A DNA stretch of 64,000 nucleotides. Origin: Litchfieldella qijiaojingensis. Lineage in GTDB: Bacteria; Pseudomonadota; Gammaproteobacteria; Pseudomonadales; Halomonadaceae. The translations under genes and the position numbers were made by a program. This document shows, piece after piece, positions 17,324-31,281 of the stretch. The notes under the pieces were generated by a model. The model searched no databases, was not told the DNA's origin, and saw only the letters and a list, made by a program, of their open reading frames with translations. Numbering within the stretch: the stretch's first letter is position 1; each line of letters begins with the position of its first letter. Where the stretch lies: positions 248,001 through 312,000 of the forward strand of contig NZ_BMXS01000003.1 of NCBI RefSeq assembly GCF_014651875.1, given 5' to 3'.

Positions 17324-19273
17324 TTAACCGGAGATGGCATCAGGCGGAATCGTCACCCGGGGGCAGGCGGCACGAATCTCAGCGTAGAGGGCTTGCAAGT
17401 CGTTGCTGTGGCGCCGCGAGAAGTGGAAGGGTATCAGTCTTTCCACCCGGGCTGCCGCGGCGATCTCGCCGCAGGCTCGGGCAGTAAGGTGTCCAGTGTT
17501 CGTGGCTTGGTCCGCCTGGCACTGGCGGAAGGGAGCTTCGCAGATCAGTGTGTGCGCCTCACGGGCCAGATCGATCAATCGCCGGCGGTTGTCTGGTGTG
17601 TCGCCGAGGTCAGTGGCATACACCAGTCGCAGCCCCGGCTGCATCAACAGGAGCTTTTCTGCCAGCGTGTCCACGCGTGCGGTGCTGCCATCGGGCAGTG
17701 CGATCATGGCGTCCGGTTCTTCGGTCAGCACCTTGTGCTTGAGCTCACCGAGCCAGGGCCCCGGTGGCCAGCCGTGAGCGATCAGGCGTTCCTTGCGCAC
17801 ATTGACCTGGGTGCAGGGCTCGAAGGCGAAGGCAAGCACCGGTGTGCCATGATCCAGTGTCACTGCGCGCACGCGAAACCAGGGCTCCTGGCGCAGGATG
17901 CCATCGATGACCGGCTGCGACGGCAGGGGCGTCGGGTTCGCCTGGCCGGCTGCAATACGGTAGCGTCGCAGTCGCTCGCCATGCAGCTCGCCGACCTCGA
18001 AGCGTGGTGCCTTGTTGCCCACCCGGTCCCAGAGCACGCCGCGCACCATGCCGGCCAGGTGCTGGGCGAGTCCCGGTGGGCCATACAACCGACAAGGAGG
18101 GAACTCCCCTATTCGCGAGCGCAACAGCCAAAGGAAGCCGGCGACATGGTCGAAGTGGGCGTGACTGATGAATACATCGCTGATCTGGTGAGCGAGGCGT
18201 GCCGGCAAGCGGCCGACGTCTCCCAGGTCGAATAGCAGACTGCGCCGCTGATGTCGCAAGCGCAGATGCAGCGCCGGGTCGCCATAGACGCCATTCACCA
18301 GCGTTGCTATCGCCATACCGAGGCGTATCACCGGGTGAGGGCCGCCATTGCCCGTCAGTCGCCGGGATGACGCGACCAGCTCGGGAGGAGGGCGCTCATG
18401 CTCGACGGGCTCGCGATGTTGGCGTGCGGTGGTCAATTGCCCATCCTGGTTGCGCTGGGCATCGCGGATCGCCACTGCTCTTACTGGTCGCGTCGGCAAT
18501 GCTGCGCGTATCCGCAGCCGTGTGCCGTCCAGTGCAAGCACTTCCCCCAGCGCCAGGGTGTTCCGCGCGGCATCGAGTAGGCCAATCTGCCGGCCACGCC
18601 AAGCCTCGGGAGCAGAGCGCGGCGGAGGTGTGCCGAGCACCGCCAGGGTCGCCAAGTCCAGGCTCTGCTCGACACCATCCTCCAGGTAGGCCTCCCAGAT
18701 GGCGGTGCGATGCTGTGCTCGGGTGAGCCGCCCGGGGTAGTGGGCCTGCGGATCGGCGTCCAGGTGCAGGGTGGCGAGGCCTAGTGCACGGCACTCTTCG
18801 GCGAGTGGTGGCGCTACGCCTGGTGGTGCCAGTACGACCAGGGCCTGTGCTGCGCTGGCATCAGCCAGGGCCGGGAGCAGTTCGGCGCCAGCGGTGCCAC
18901 GTACCACGCCGGGAGGATCGATCAACAGCGGCCAGCCATGGCTGGCGCTGGCTAACCGTCGTACCGCCTCGGTCAACGGTAGGCGGAAGCGAGCGGCATC
19001 CAGAGTGCTCAACGCCTCGAGGTGTTGCAGCTCCCACTGGCCCTGGTGCCAGTACCCTAGGCTTGCCGCCCCGGGAGGCCCGAAGGCGGGAGATCCCGGG
19101 TCGGTGCTCAGGCAGTGGCAGGAGCGCCCCAGGGCTTCCAGTGTGGCGGCAATTCGCGCGGCAAGAGTCGACTTGCCACTGCCCGGGGCGCCCGCGAGCA
19201 ACACTCGCTGATGATGCTCGAGCAGGGGCAACAGGGGGTGGTCTTGGGGGAGTGGGGAGACTTCCGGCCACAT
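17324..19273 (-). CDS. Fusion of Clp1-type polynucleotide kinase domain and RNase Z-type nuclease domain
   Basis: One uninterrupted 649-residue frame joins two RNA-processing domains. Residues 1 to about 270 look like the Clp1/Grc3 polynucleotide 5'-kinase family: Walker A GAPGSGKST (28-36), the clasp-type motif DPGSPAFGPPG (58-68) and DPPGVVRGTAGAELL (119-133), matching the DTxGxxxG..G..L signature. Residues about 320-649 look like RNase Z: HAHFDH (371-376), H475 in TLDHG, GWPPGPWLGELK (501-512), D555 in YATDLGD, GHLTARACGEIA (594-605) and H617 in PFHFSRRH, so the metal ligands appear complete. About 50 polar residues link them. The start at 19273 follows GGAG; the frame is open upstream to 19711 but shows only dapB antisense. 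It is divergent from dapB. Activity is inferred from motifs. Confidence 0.85.
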   Translation of the reverse strand: MWPEVSPLPQDHPLLPLLEHHQRVLLAGAPGSGKSTLAARIAATLEALGRSCHCLSTDPGSPAFGPPGAASLGYWHQGQWELQHLEALSTLDAARFRLPLTEAVRRLASASHGWPLLIDPPGVVRGTAGAELLPALADASAAQALVVLAPPGVAPPLAEECRALGLATLHLDADPQAHYPGRLTRAQHRTAIWEAYLEDGVEQSLDLATLAVLGTPPPRSAPEAWRGRQIGLLDAARNTLALGEVLALDGTRLRIRAALPTRPVRAVAIRDAQRNQDGQLTTARQHREPVEHERPPPELVASSRRLTGNGGPHPVIRLGMAIATLVNGVYGDPALHLRLRHQRRSLLFDLGDVGRLPARLAHQISDVFISHAHFDHVAGFLWLLRSRIGEFPPCRLYGPPGLAQHLAGMVRGVLWDRVGNKAPRFEVGELHGERLRRYRIAAGQANPTPLPSQPVIDGILRQEPWFRVRAVTLDHGTPVLAFAFEPCTQVNVRKERLIAHGWPPGPWLGELKHKVLTEEPDAMIALPDGSTARVDTLAEKLLLMQPGLRLVYATDLGDTPDNRRRLIDLAREAHTLICEAPFRQCQADQATNTGHLTARACGEIAAAARVERLIPFHFSRRHSNDLQALYAEIRAACPRVTIPPDAISG

Positions 19274-19346
19274 GGGGCGCTCTCCTTTGCCTATAAGGCA
19301 AGTGTGGCCAATTTCGTGGCGACCGCCCAAGAGCAGGCCTCCGTGA

Positions 19347-20225
<879 letters not shown>

Positions 20226-20294
20226 CCTAACAGGAGCAAATCCTGTAACATCCCCAAAATTTTGGCCGGGCGCCGGGTGTGACATCCGTGTTAG

Positions 20295-20382
20295 CGCTTG
20301 TTGAGTCGGGCCACAGGCATTCCGAGCGAATGACAACAAGCGGGATGAAACCGGTCTTCATCGGGTTTCGTCCCGCTTTTTT
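20295..20382 (+). promoter_or_regulatory. Attenuator-like leader before carA: competing hairpins
   Basis: CGCTTGTTG at 20295-20303 is the exact complement of CAACAAGCG at 20334-20342. The latter overlaps the 5' arm of an intrinsic terminator (AGCGGGATGAAACC at 20339-20352 with GGTTTCGTCCCGCT at 20364-20377, then TTTTT). The two hairpins cannot form together. This is the geometry of an antiterminator and terminator, although a simple dapB terminator is the plainer reading. Confidence 0.5.
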
Positions 20383-20475
20383 ACGACTCGATCCCGGCAC
20401 CGGCCAGGTGATTCACCCGTCGGATGAGAGGTAGTCTCGTCGGACGATCTCACAAGAGCATGGGAGGAAGTTGCG

Positions 20476-21618
20476 TTGAACAGACCCGCGATACTGGCCT
20501 TGGAAGATGGTAGCGTGTTCCATGGCACGGCCATCGGCGCCGATGGGCAAACCAGCGGTGAGGTCGTGTTCAATACGGCCATGACCGGCTACCAGGAGAT
20601 CCTTACCGATCCCTCCTACACTCGACAGATCGTTACCCTGACCTATCCGCATATCGGCAATACCGGCGTCAATGACGAGGACGTCGAGTCCAGCACCATC
20701 GCATGCGCCGGCCTGGTGATCCGTGACTTGCCGCTTCTGGCCAGCAGCTTCCGTAGCGAGCGCTCGCTTTCCGCTTACCTGAAGAGCCAGAATGTGCTGG
20801 GCATCGCCGATATTGATACTCGTCGCCTGACACGCATCCTGCGCAACAAGGGCGCCCAGAACGGCGCTATCCTTGCCGGGGCAGAGGCCGAGGGTGAGGA
20901 TGCCGTCACGCGTGCCCTGCAGGCAGCCCGTGATTTCCCGGGGCTCAAGGGCATGGATCTGGCCAAGGTGGTCTCCTGCCGGGCACCTTACGAATGGAGC
21001 GAAGGCGAGTGGTCGCTGGGAAGCGGCTATGCCGATACCAACGGTGACCGTCCCTACCATGTGGTGGCCTACGACTACGGCGTCAAGCGCAATATCCTGC
21101 GCATGCTGGCCTCGCGCGGATGCCGTCTGACCGTCGTTCCAGCACAGACTCCCGCTGCCGAGGTGCTGGCCATGAGCCCGGACGGCGTGTTCCTGGCCAA
21201 TGGTCCGGGCGATCCCGAGCCCTGCGACTATGCGATTGCCGCCATCCGCGAAATCCTCGAGACCGAGATCCCGGTATTTGGCATCTGTCTCGGTCATCAG
21301 CTGCTGGCGCTGGCCAGCGGTGCGTTCACGGTAAAGATGAAATTCGGCCACCATGGCGCCAACCATCCGGTCCAGGACCTCGATACCGGGCAGGTGATGA
21401 TCACCAGCCAGAACCATGGCTTCGCCGCCGACGAGGCGACCCTGCCGGCCAATGTGCGGGCCACCCATCGTTCGCTGTTCGATGGTTCGTTGCAGGGTAT
21501 CGAGCGTACCGACCGCCCGGCCTTCAGCTTCCAGGGTCACCCGGAGGCGAGCCCCGGCCCGCGCGATGTCGCGCCGCTGTTCGACCGCTTCGTCAAGATG
21601 ATGCAGGAACGCCGCTGA
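20476..21618 (+). CDS. carA: Carbamoyl-phosphate synthase small subunit
   Basis: Glutaminase subunit that supplies ammonia to CarB for carbamoyl phosphate, feeding pyrimidine and arginine synthesis. The 380-residue protein has the N-terminal [20 protein letters not shown], the class I amidotransferase nucleophile region [15 protein letters not shown] (Cys), GHHGANHPV, and the catalytic His/Glu in [12 protein letters not shown]. Translation begins at TTG 20476 after GGGAGGA; carA of E. coli also begins with UUG, so this unusual start is expected. It is followed 55 nt later by carB. Confidence 0.97.
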   Translation: MNRPAILALEDGSVFHGTAIGADGQTSGEVVFNTAMTGYQEILTDPSYTRQIVTLTYPHIGNTGVNDEDVESSTIACAGLVIRDLPLLASSFRSERSLSAYLKSQNVLGIADIDTRRLTRILRNKGAQNGAILAGAEAEGEDAVTRALQAARDFPGLKGMDLAKVVSCRAPYEWSEGEWSLGSGYADTNGDRPYHVVAYDYGVKRNILRMLASRGCRLTVVPAQTPAAEVLAMSPDGVFLANGPGDPEPCDYAIAAIREILETEIPVFGICLGHQLLALASGAFTVKMKFGHHGANHPVQDLDTGQVMITSQNHGFAADEATLPANVRATHRSLFDGSLQGIERTDRPAFSFQGHPEASPGPRDVAPLFDRFVKMMQERR

Positions 21619-21673
21619 GCGCGCGTCACCGTCAGATCGTCCGTTTTTCACCGAATTAGCCGCGGGAACCGTC

Positions 21674-24900
<3,227 letters not shown>

Positions 24901-24904
<4 letters not shown>

Positions 24905-25377
24905 ACAAGGTCCCGATGACCGTCGCAGGCGAAGCCAGATTGCGTGAAGAGCTGGAGCGACTCAAGGGAGTCGAACGTCCCAAGGTGATCAATGCGATCG
25001 CTGAGGCGCGTGAGCATGGCGATCTCAAGGAGAACGCCGAGTACCACGCGGCTCGCGAACAGCAAGGGTTCATCGAGGGGCGAATCCAGGAGATCGAAAG
25101 CAAACTGTCGACTGCGCAGGTGATCGATGTCACCAAGCTGCCCAGGACCGGCAAGGTGATTTTCGGTGTGACCGTCGAGCTGTTCAATCTGGATACCGAC
25201 GAGGCCGTGCGCTATCGCATCGTCGGTGAGGACGAGGCCGATATCAAGGCAGGCAAGATCTCGGTAACCTCGCCCATCGCCCGTGCCCTGATCGGCAAGG
25301 AAGAAGGGGATGTGGTGATGGTCAGGACTCCCGGCGGTGAAGTCGAATACGAGATCGGCGGGGTCGAGCACCTCTGA
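24901..25377 (+). CDS. greA: Transcription elongation factor GreA
   Basis: Rescues backtracked RNA polymerase by stimulating transcript cleavage. The 158-residue protein has the N-terminal coiled coil with the acidic tip ([22 protein letters not shown], whose Asp and Glu reach the active site) and the C-terminal FKBP-like domain ([10 protein letters not shown]..., [18 protein letters not shown]). It overlaps carB by four nt (ATGA), a conserved coupling in this gene order. The stop is followed directly by 7-nt repeats and a strong terminator. Confidence 0.97.
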
Positions 25378-25398
25378 GCTACGAGCTACGAGCTAAAA
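25378..25398 (+). repeat. Heptamer repeats directly after the greA stop codon
   Basis: GCTACGA, GCTACGA and GCTAAAA follow the TGA stop without a gap, just before the terminator. They match in register the 9-copy GCTCGAA array after the thiolase stop codon. Confidence 0.6.
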
Positions 25399-25429
25399 AA
25401 AGCCCGCGACATAGTGTCGCGGGCTTTTT
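25395..25429 (+). terminator. Bidirectional terminator between greA and yhbY
   Basis: AGCCCGCGACA and TGTCGCGGGCT form a perfect 11-bp stem with a 3-nt loop (25401-25425). It has T's on the plus side and A's before it, so it serves the convergent greA and yhbY alike. Confidence 0.92.
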
Positions 25430-25498
25430 GTGAAGCTGCTCGATATTCGATATTGCTCGCGGTTCGGAGCCCGAGGCTCGATGCCGGCGCACCAGCGC

Positions 25499-25825
25499 CT
25501 AGTGGCGCCCGTGGTGGTTTTCGAAACGCTTGATATTGGAAAGCTTGGGGTTGGCCTTGGGATTGTGACGGTAGAGCAACGCTATCTTGCCGATGGTCTG
25601 CACCCGTTCGGCACCGCTTTTGGCGATCAGTTGGTCGAGAACGATGGCGCGGTCGTCTCGCTCGGTGATGGCCAGCTTGATCTTGACCAGCTCATGATCG
25701 GTCAGGGCACGCTCGAGTTCGGCCAGTAACCCCTCGCTGACACCGTTCTCGGACACCGTGACCACCGGGCTGAGATGATGGCCAATACTACGGAATGCTT
25801 TCTTTTGTGCCTGTGACAAGCTCAT
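25499..25825 (-). CDS. yhbY: Ribosome assembly RNA-binding protein YhbY
   Basis: CRM-domain protein linked to assembly of the 50S subunit. The 108-residue product has [48 protein letters not shown] and the conserved GxxG-type loop [14 protein letters not shown]; it ends with a His/Arg-rich tail. It is divergent from rlmE, another 50S factor, a gene pair conserved in gammaproteobacteria. Confidence 0.93.
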   Translation of the reverse strand: MSLSQAQKKAFRSIGHHLSPVVTVSENGVSEGLLAELERALTDHELVKIKLAITERDDRAIVLDQLIAKSGAERVQTIGKIALLYRHNPKANPKLSNIKRFENHHGRH

Positions 25826-25963
25826 GGTATCGTGACGTTTCCTGTTGCACTGAACGCGTCATGGTACGGTGAAAGTTGCAACGGTGAAAGCGCCATCCGC
25901 AGTCTTGATGCAGGCTCCCCCCGCAATCTTCGTGATTCCCGGTTTAGATACGCAGGTGATGTT

Positions 25964-26641
25964 GTGGCTCGTGCCTCCCGCTCCAGCAAGACTTCCGCGC
26001 CTCGCCGCGGTTCCAGCAAGAGCGCTGCCAGTAAAACCAGTGCCGGCTGGCTCAAGGAGCATTTCGATGACCAGTATGTGCAGCGCAGTTGGCAGGATGG
26101 CTATCGCTCGCGTGCCAGCTACAAGCTGCTCGAACTCGATGCCAAGGACAAGCTATTCAAGCCGGGCATGACGGTGATCGACCTGGGGGCCGCCCCGGGA
26201 GGCTGGAGCCAGGTTGCGGCCGAGAAGGTCGGTGATCGCGGAATGGTGATCGCATCCGATATCCTTGAGATGGAGGCTGTGGCCGGTGTGACGTTCATTG
26301 CCGGCGACTTCACCGAAGACGTGGTGCTCGACGCCATTCTCGCCACCCTGGACGAGAGGCCGGTAGACCTTGTGATGTCCGATATGGCCCCCAATATGAG
26401 TGGTATGGCCGCCATCGATCAGCCTCAGGCGATGTATCTCGTCGAGCTGGCCCTGGACTTGGCGCGTCGGACACTGGCACCTGGCGGCCATTTTTTGGCC
26501 AAGGTATTCCAGGGTGAAGGATTCGATGACTTCCTGGCGGAGCTGCGTGACAGTTTCACCAAAGTGGTTACCCGCAAGCCGGGGGCCTCGCGCGCGCGTT
26601 CACGCGAGGTCTACCTGCTGGCGCAAGGATTTCGAGGCTAG
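25964..26641 (+). CDS. rlmE: 23S rRNA 2'-O-ribose methyltransferase RlmE (FtsJ/RrmJ)
   Basis: Methylates U2552 (E. coli numbering) in the 23S A loop late in 50S assembly. Conserved parts: [36 protein letters not shown] (first catalytic Lys), motif [38 protein letters not shown] (catalytic Asp), and [14 protein letters not shown] (catalytic Lys and Glu). I chose GTG 25964, with AGGTGAT just upstream, giving 225 residues; the frame is open upstream to an ATG at 25832 but that stretch is not conserved. It is likely heat-induced with ftsH, as in E. coli, although no RpoH promoter was identified here. Confidence 0.93.
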   Translation: MARASRSSKTSAPRRGSSKSAASKTSAGWLKEHFDDQYVQRSWQDGYRSRASYKLLELDAKDKLFKPGMTVIDLGAAPGGWSQVAAEKVGDRGMVIASDILEMEAVAGVTFIAGDFTEDVVLDAILATLDERPVDLVMSDMAPNMSGMAAIDQPQAMYLVELALDLARRTLAPGGHFLAKVFQGEGFDDFLAELRDSFTKVVTRKPGASRARSREVYLLAQGFRG

Positions 26642-26807
26642 ACGCCGACGGCCGATAGCGATGGACTAACGAGACGATAGCCGGACACGTGGGCCGAATA
26701 TGGCAAAGTGGTCGAGGCTGGCATGGATGGCTGAACGCCCACTTGTACTGTAGTGTCGAACCACTAGGCTCGTTTAGTAGACCGATTTTAGCAATGAGGG
26801 TACTCCC

Positions 26808-28790
26808 TTGAATGACATGGCGAAGAACCTGATCCTGTGGTTGGTCATCGCAGCGGTGCTGCTGACGGTGTTCAACAACTTCAGCGTCGACAGCACGCCG
26901 CAGACGATGAACTACTCGCAGTTCGTCCAGCAGGTACAGAATCAGCAGGTCCGTAGCGTGACCATCGATGGTTACACTATTACCGGTGAGCGTACCGATG
27001 GCTCTCATTTCCAGACCATCCGGCCTTCGGCGGAAGACCCCAAGCTGATGGATGACCTGTTGTCCAACAACGTCACTGTGGTCGGTAAGGAACCCCAGGA
27101 GCAGAGCCTGTGGACTCGGCTGCTGATCGCCAGCTTCCCGATCCTGATCATCCTGGCCATCTTCCTGTTCTTCATGCGTCAGATGCAGGGCGGCGCAGGT
27201 GGCAAGGGCGGGCCGATGAGCTTCGGCAAGTCCAAGGCCAAGCTGCTGTCCCACGATCAGGTCAAGACCACCTTCGCCGATGTCGCCGGCTGCGACGAAG
27301 CCAAGGAAGAAGTCGAGGAGTTGGTCGACTTTCTGCGCGACCCAAGCAAGTTCCAACGCCTGGGCGGGACCATCCCGCGTGGCGTGCTGATGGTCGGTCC
27401 GCCGGGGACCGGTAAGACCTTGCTGGCCAGGTCGATTGCCGGTGAGGCCAAGGTGCCGTTCTTCTCGATCTCCGGTTCCGACTTCGTCGAGATGTTCGTC
27501 GGTGTCGGTGCGTCCCGTGTGCGCGACATGTTCGAGCAGGCCAAGAAGCAGGCGCCGTGCATCATCTTCATCGACGAGATCGATGCCGTGGGTCGTTCGC
27601 GTGGTGCCGGCATGGGCGGCGGCAACGACGAGCGCGAGCAGACCCTGAACCAGTTGCTGGTGGAAATGGACGGTTTCGAGGCCAATGAAGGCATCATCGT
27701 CATCGCCGCCACCAACCGTCCCGACGTGCTCGATCCGGCGCTGTTGCGCCCGGGCCGCTTCGACCGCCAGGTTACCGTTGGCTTGCCGGATATCCGTGGC
27801 CGTGAGCACATTCTCGGTGTGCACCTGCGCAAGGTGCCGCTGGCCGAGGACGTCAAGCCCCAGTTGATCGCGCGAGGCACGCCGGGCTTCTCCGGCGCCG
27901 ACCTGGCCAACCTGGTCAATGAGGCGGCACTGTTCGCGGCGCGTCGCAACAAGCGCCTGGTCAGCATGGAAGAGCTGGAGCTGGCCAAGGACAAGATCAT
28001 GATGGGCGCCGAGCGCAAGTCGATGGTCATGTCCGAGAAAGAGAAGCGCAATACCGCCTATCACGAGTCGGGCCACGCCATCATCGGTCTGGTGATGCCC
28101 GAGCACGACCCGGTGTACAAGGTCACCATCATTCCGCGCGGACGGGCCTTGGGCGTCACCATGTTCCTGCCGGAAGAGGATCGCTATAGCCTCTCGCGTC
28201 AGCAGATCATCAGCCAGATCTGCTCGCTGTTCGGCGGCCGTATCGCCGAGGAAATGACGCTGGGGCCGAACGGGGTGACCACCGGGGCTTCCAACGACAT
28301 CAAGCGGGCCACCGAGTTGGCACACAACATGGTCGCCAAGTGGGGCCTGTCCGATGAGATGGGGCCGCTGATGTACGACGAAGACGAGTCGCACCAGTTC
28401 CTTGGCGGACCGGGTAGTGGTGGCAAGCTCAAGTCTGGTGAAACCACCACCAAGCTCGACAAGGAGGTGCGCCGGATCATCGACGAGTGCTATGCCAAGG
28501 CGCGCCAGATCCTCGAGGACAACCGCGATAAGCTGGACGCCATGGCCGAAGCCTTGATGATGTATGAGACCATCGATGCCGATCAGCTCAAGGACATCAT
28601 GGAAGGCCGCAAGCCACGTCCGCCCGAGGGCTGGAACGATCCGAGCGGCGGCACCCCGGCGGCCGATGAGCCGAAGGCCGATTCGCCATCGAGCGTGCCG
28701 GAACCGGCCGATGATGGCGACGAGGAAGAAGATGAGGACGGCCCGCGTCGTCGGCCTTCCGACCCCTTGGGAGGGCCAGCTGGCCACTGA
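26808..28790 (+). CDS. ftsH: ATP-dependent zinc metalloprotease FtsH
   Basis: Membrane-anchored hexameric protease that controls levels of LpxC, sigma-32 and misassembled membrane proteins. The 660-residue product has two membrane segments (about residues 7-25 and 101-122), the AAA domain with Walker A GPPGTGKT, Walker [12 protein letters not shown], the SRH region, and the zinc site HESGHA. The tail after about 600 is a long Asp/Glu/Pro-rich extension. Translation may begin at TTG 26808 (TGAGGG is 7 nt upstream) giving [11 protein letters not shown], like the [11 protein letters not shown] form in E. coli, or at ATG 26817. Confidence 0.98.
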   Translation: MNDMAKNLILWLVIAAVLLTVFNNFSVDSTPQTMNYSQFVQQVQNQQVRSVTIDGYTITGERTDGSHFQTIRPSAEDPKLMDDLLSNNVTVVGKEPQEQSLWTRLLIASFPILIILAIFLFFMRQMQGGAGGKGGPMSFGKSKAKLLSHDQVKTTFADVAGCDEAKEEVEELVDFLRDPSKFQRLGGTIPRGVLMVGPPGTGKTLLARSIAGEAKVPFFSISGSDFVEMFVGVGASRVRDMFEQAKKQAPCIIFIDEIDAVGRSRGAGMGGGNDEREQTLNQLLVEMDGFEANEGIIVIAATNRPDVLDPALLRPGRFDRQVTVGLPDIRGREHILGVHLRKVPLAEDVKPQLIARGTPGFSGADLANLVNEAALFAARRNKRLVSMEELELAKDKIMMGAERKSMVMSEKEKRNTAYHESGHAIIGLVMPEHDPVYKVTIIPRGRALGVTMFLPEEDRYSLSRQQIISQICSLFGGRIAEEMTLGPNGVTTGASNDIKRATELAHNMVAKWGLSDEMGPLMYDEDESHQFLGGPGSGGKLKSGETTTKLDKEVRRIIDECYAKARQILEDNRDKLDAMAEALMMYETIDADQLKDIMEGRKPRPPEGWNDPSGGTPAADEPKADSPSSVPEPADDGDEEEDEDGPRRRPSDPLGGPAGH

Positions 28791-28884
28791 CAAACCGGAT
28801 GTCCGTCGTAATGAAGGCGCCCTCTGGGGCGCCTTCTTGCACCTTGGCTGGGTGCTGATTACAGTGGGCGTTTTTCTTGAGAGG

Positions 28885-28924
28885 CACCTGCCGCCGCACG
28901 ATGGCGCAGTGGCAGGTGTTTTCC
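28885..28924 (+). terminator. Terminator-like hairpin between ftsH and folP
   Basis: CACCTGCC at 28885-28892 and GGCAGGTG at 28911-28918 form an 8-bp stem followed by TTTTCC, 20 nt before the folP start. A second hairpin (GAAGGCGCC/GGCGCCTTC, 28813-28836) precedes it. They may separate ftsH expression from folP-glmM. Confidence 0.45.
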
Positions 28925-28943
28925 ATCGGCAGGATCCTGCTCC

Positions 28944-29807
28944 ATGACTGACACTTCGACAGCGGCCCCCTTGCATTGCGGCCGGCATCGGCTCGACCTT
29001 TCCTATCCCCGGGTGATGGGGATCCTCAATGTCACTCCCGACTCCTTCTCGGACGGTGGCCAGCACACCGCGATCGACGATGCCCTGCACCATGCCGAGA
29101 GGATGCTGGCCGAAGGTGCGGCGATCATCGACGTGGGGGGAGAGTCGACTCGTCCTGGCGCTACACCGATTTCTCCGCAGCAAGAACTGGATCGCGTGGC
29201 TCCGGTGGTCGAGCGCCTGGTGCGCGAACTCGATGCGTTGGTTTCGGTGGATACCAGTGCACCGGAGGTGATGCGAGAGGTGGCTCGCTTGGGAGCCGGC
29301 ATGCTCAATGACGTGCGTTCACTACGACGCGAAGGTGCCCTGCAGGCTGCCACCTGTAGCGGTTTGCCGGTGTGTTTAATGCACATGGTCGGCGAGCCGG
29401 GGGACATGCAGTACGCCCCACACTATGATGTGGATATCGAGGAAGCGGTGCTGACCTTCCTCGACGAGCGGATCGCCGCCTGTGAGGCGGCCGGTTTGCG
29501 CCGTTCGCGCCTGATTCTCGACCCGGGGTTTGGCTTCGGCAAGACGGTCGAGCATAATCTGCGACTGCTTAATCGCATGGATCGTTTGCAGACACTGGGG
29601 CTGCCCCTACTGGCCGGGATGTCGCGAAAGAGCATGATCGGCAAGGTGCTGGAGCGACCTGTGGAGGAACGCTTGGCCGGTGGGCTGGCATTGGCTGCGC
29701 TGGCTGTCGAGCGTGGCGCCCGGATTTTACGTGTTCACGATGTTGGGCCCAGCGTGGATGCGGTCAACATGACTTGGGCCGTTCTACAGGAAGGCTTGGA
29801 GCCATGA
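28944..29807 (+). CDS. folP: Dihydropteroate synthase
   Basis: Condenses p-aminobenzoate with dihydropterin pyrophosphate in folate synthesis; the target of sulfonamides. The 287-residue TIM barrel shows [16 protein letters not shown] near residue 27, [13 protein letters not shown], the [11 protein letters not shown] strand, [12 protein letters not shown] and the pterin/PABA loop GMSRKSMIG. The stop overlaps the glmM start (ATGA), so translation is coupled, as in E. coli. Confidence 0.97.
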   Translation: MTDTSTAAPLHCGRHRLDLSYPRVMGILNVTPDSFSDGGQHTAIDDALHHAERMLAEGAAIIDVGGESTRPGATPISPQQELDRVAPVVERLVRELDALVSVDTSAPEVMREVARLGAGMLNDVRSLRREGALQAATCSGLPVCLMHMVGEPGDMQYAPHYDVDIEEAVLTFLDERIAACEAAGLRRSRLILDPGFGFGKTVEHNLRLLNRMDRLQTLGLPLLAGMSRKSMIGKVLERPVEERLAGGLALAALAVERGARILRVHDVGPSVDAVNMTWAVLQEGLEP

Positions 29808-31150
29808 CAAGACGTTATTTTGGCACCGACGGCATTCGCGGTACCGTTGGCGAATATCCCATTACCGCAGATTTCATGCTCAAGCTGGGTTGGGCCATGG
29901 GGCGGGTGCTCGCTCGAGATGGCCGGGCCAAGGTGTTGATCGGCAAGGATACCCGGATTTCCGGCTACATGTTTGAATCGGCTCTGGAGGCGGGCTTGTC
30001 CGCGGCAGGTGTCGACGTGTCGCTGTTGGGGCCGATGCCGACACCAGGCATCGCTTACCTGACGCGCACTTTCCGGGCAGATGCGGGGATCGTCATTTCG
30101 GCCTCACACAATCCCTTTGCCGACAATGGCGTCAAGTTCTTCTCCGCCGAGGGCACCAAGCTCGATGACGGCATCGAAACGCGTATCGAGGAAGAGCTCG
30201 ACAAGCCTCTGACCACGGTCGCCAATGATGCGCTGGGTAAGGCGGTACGCATCAACGACGCACCGGGACGCTATATCGAGTTCTGCAAGTCGACGATACC
30301 CGACCGGGTCAGCCTGCACGGACTCAAGATCGTGCTCGATTGTGCCCATGGTGCCACCTATCACATCGCCCCCAGCGTGTTCCGTGAGCTGGGGGCCGAT
30401 GTCAGCCTGGTCGGCGCCACCCCCGATGGCCTGAATATCAATCAGCAGGTGGGCTCGACCCACCCGGCCAGTCTGCGGGCGGCGGTGATCGGGGCAGGCG
30501 CTGATCTCGGTATCGCCTTCGACGGTGACGGTGACCGGGTACTGCTGGTCGATGCCGATGGCCGCGAAGTGGATGGCGACGATATCCTGTACCTGATCGC
30601 GCGCGACCGTCATGCGCGCGGTGAACTGGGCGGCGGTGTGGTCGGCACCCTGATGTCCAATTTCGGTCTGGCTGCGGCCTTGGAGGAGATGGGGGTGCCC
30701 TTTGAGCGCGCCCAGGTCGGCGACCGTTACGTCACCGAGCGTCTCGAGGCCAACGGCTGGCAGTTGGGGGGTGAGTCCTCGGGACACATCGTCTGTGGCC
30801 ATGTGCAGACCACCGGTGACGGTATCGTCTCGGCGCTGCAGGTGGTGGCGATCATGGTCCGCGAGGGTGTGCCGCTGGCTCGGCTGCTGGAGGGGTTCGA
30901 GAAGGCTCCTCAGGCATTGGTCAATGTGCGTTTGCCCTCCGATGTCGACCGTGCCGCGTTGATGGCCAGCGACGACCTGAAACGTTCCGTGGCCGCAGTG
31001 GAGGCCGAGTTGGGCGACGAGGGGCGGGTGTTGTTGCGGCCGTCGGGCACCGAACCCCTGGTCCGGGTGATGGTCGAAGGGCGGCCGCACCTGGATGTCG
31101 CTGGCCTGGCTCAGCGTATTGCCAGTGACGTCGAAACGTTACTGGCATGA
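29804..31150 (+). CDS. glmM: Phosphoglucosamine mutase
   Basis: Converts glucosamine-6-phosphate to glucosamine-1-phosphate for peptidoglycan and LPS. The 448-residue protein has [13 protein letters not shown] at the start, the phosphoserine loop [16 protein letters not shown] (active Ser), the Mg-binding FDGDGDR, the sugar-binding GGESSGHI, and the phosphate-binding [15 protein letters not shown]. The start at 29804 is the family start and overlaps the folP stop; GGAG is upstream. Confidence 0.98.
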   Translation: MTRRYFGTDGIRGTVGEYPITADFMLKLGWAMGRVLARDGRAKVLIGKDTRISGYMFESALEAGLSAAGVDVSLLGPMPTPGIAYLTRTFRADAGIVISASHNPFADNGVKFFSAEGTKLDDGIETRIEEELDKPLTTVANDALGKAVRINDAPGRYIEFCKSTIPDRVSLHGLKIVLDCAHGATYHIAPSVFRELGADVSLVGATPDGLNINQQVGSTHPASLRAAVIGAGADLGIAFDGDGDRVLLVDADGREVDGDDILYLIARDRHARGELGGGVVGTLMSNFGLAAALEEMGVPFERAQVGDRYVTERLEANGWQLGGESSGHIVCGHVQTTGDGIVSALQVVAIMVREGVPLARLLEGFEKAPQALVNVRLPSDVDRAALMASDDLKRSVAAVEAELGDEGRVLLRPSGTEPLVRVMVEGRPHLDVAGLAQRIASDVETLLA

Positions 31151-31281
31151 GTTCTTGCCCCCGTGTTGGTGGCGCAGCTATCGAGGTTGGGACGTGCGCG
31201 GTTGCTTCGGTTGCCATGTCCTGGTTGTCATGCTAGGAGCGCTCCTATACCATTTCGCTCCATCTTGAGAGAGGACCGCTT

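Noticed and set aside
16442-18235. 597-codon plus-strand frame spanning EamA and the kinase-nuclease fusion
   Set aside because: It crosses two well-supported genes on opposite strands and has shadow-type composition.
26568-29183. 871-codon minus-strand frame opposite ftsH and folP
   Set aside because: No similarity to known domains and fully explained by codon bias of ftsH.
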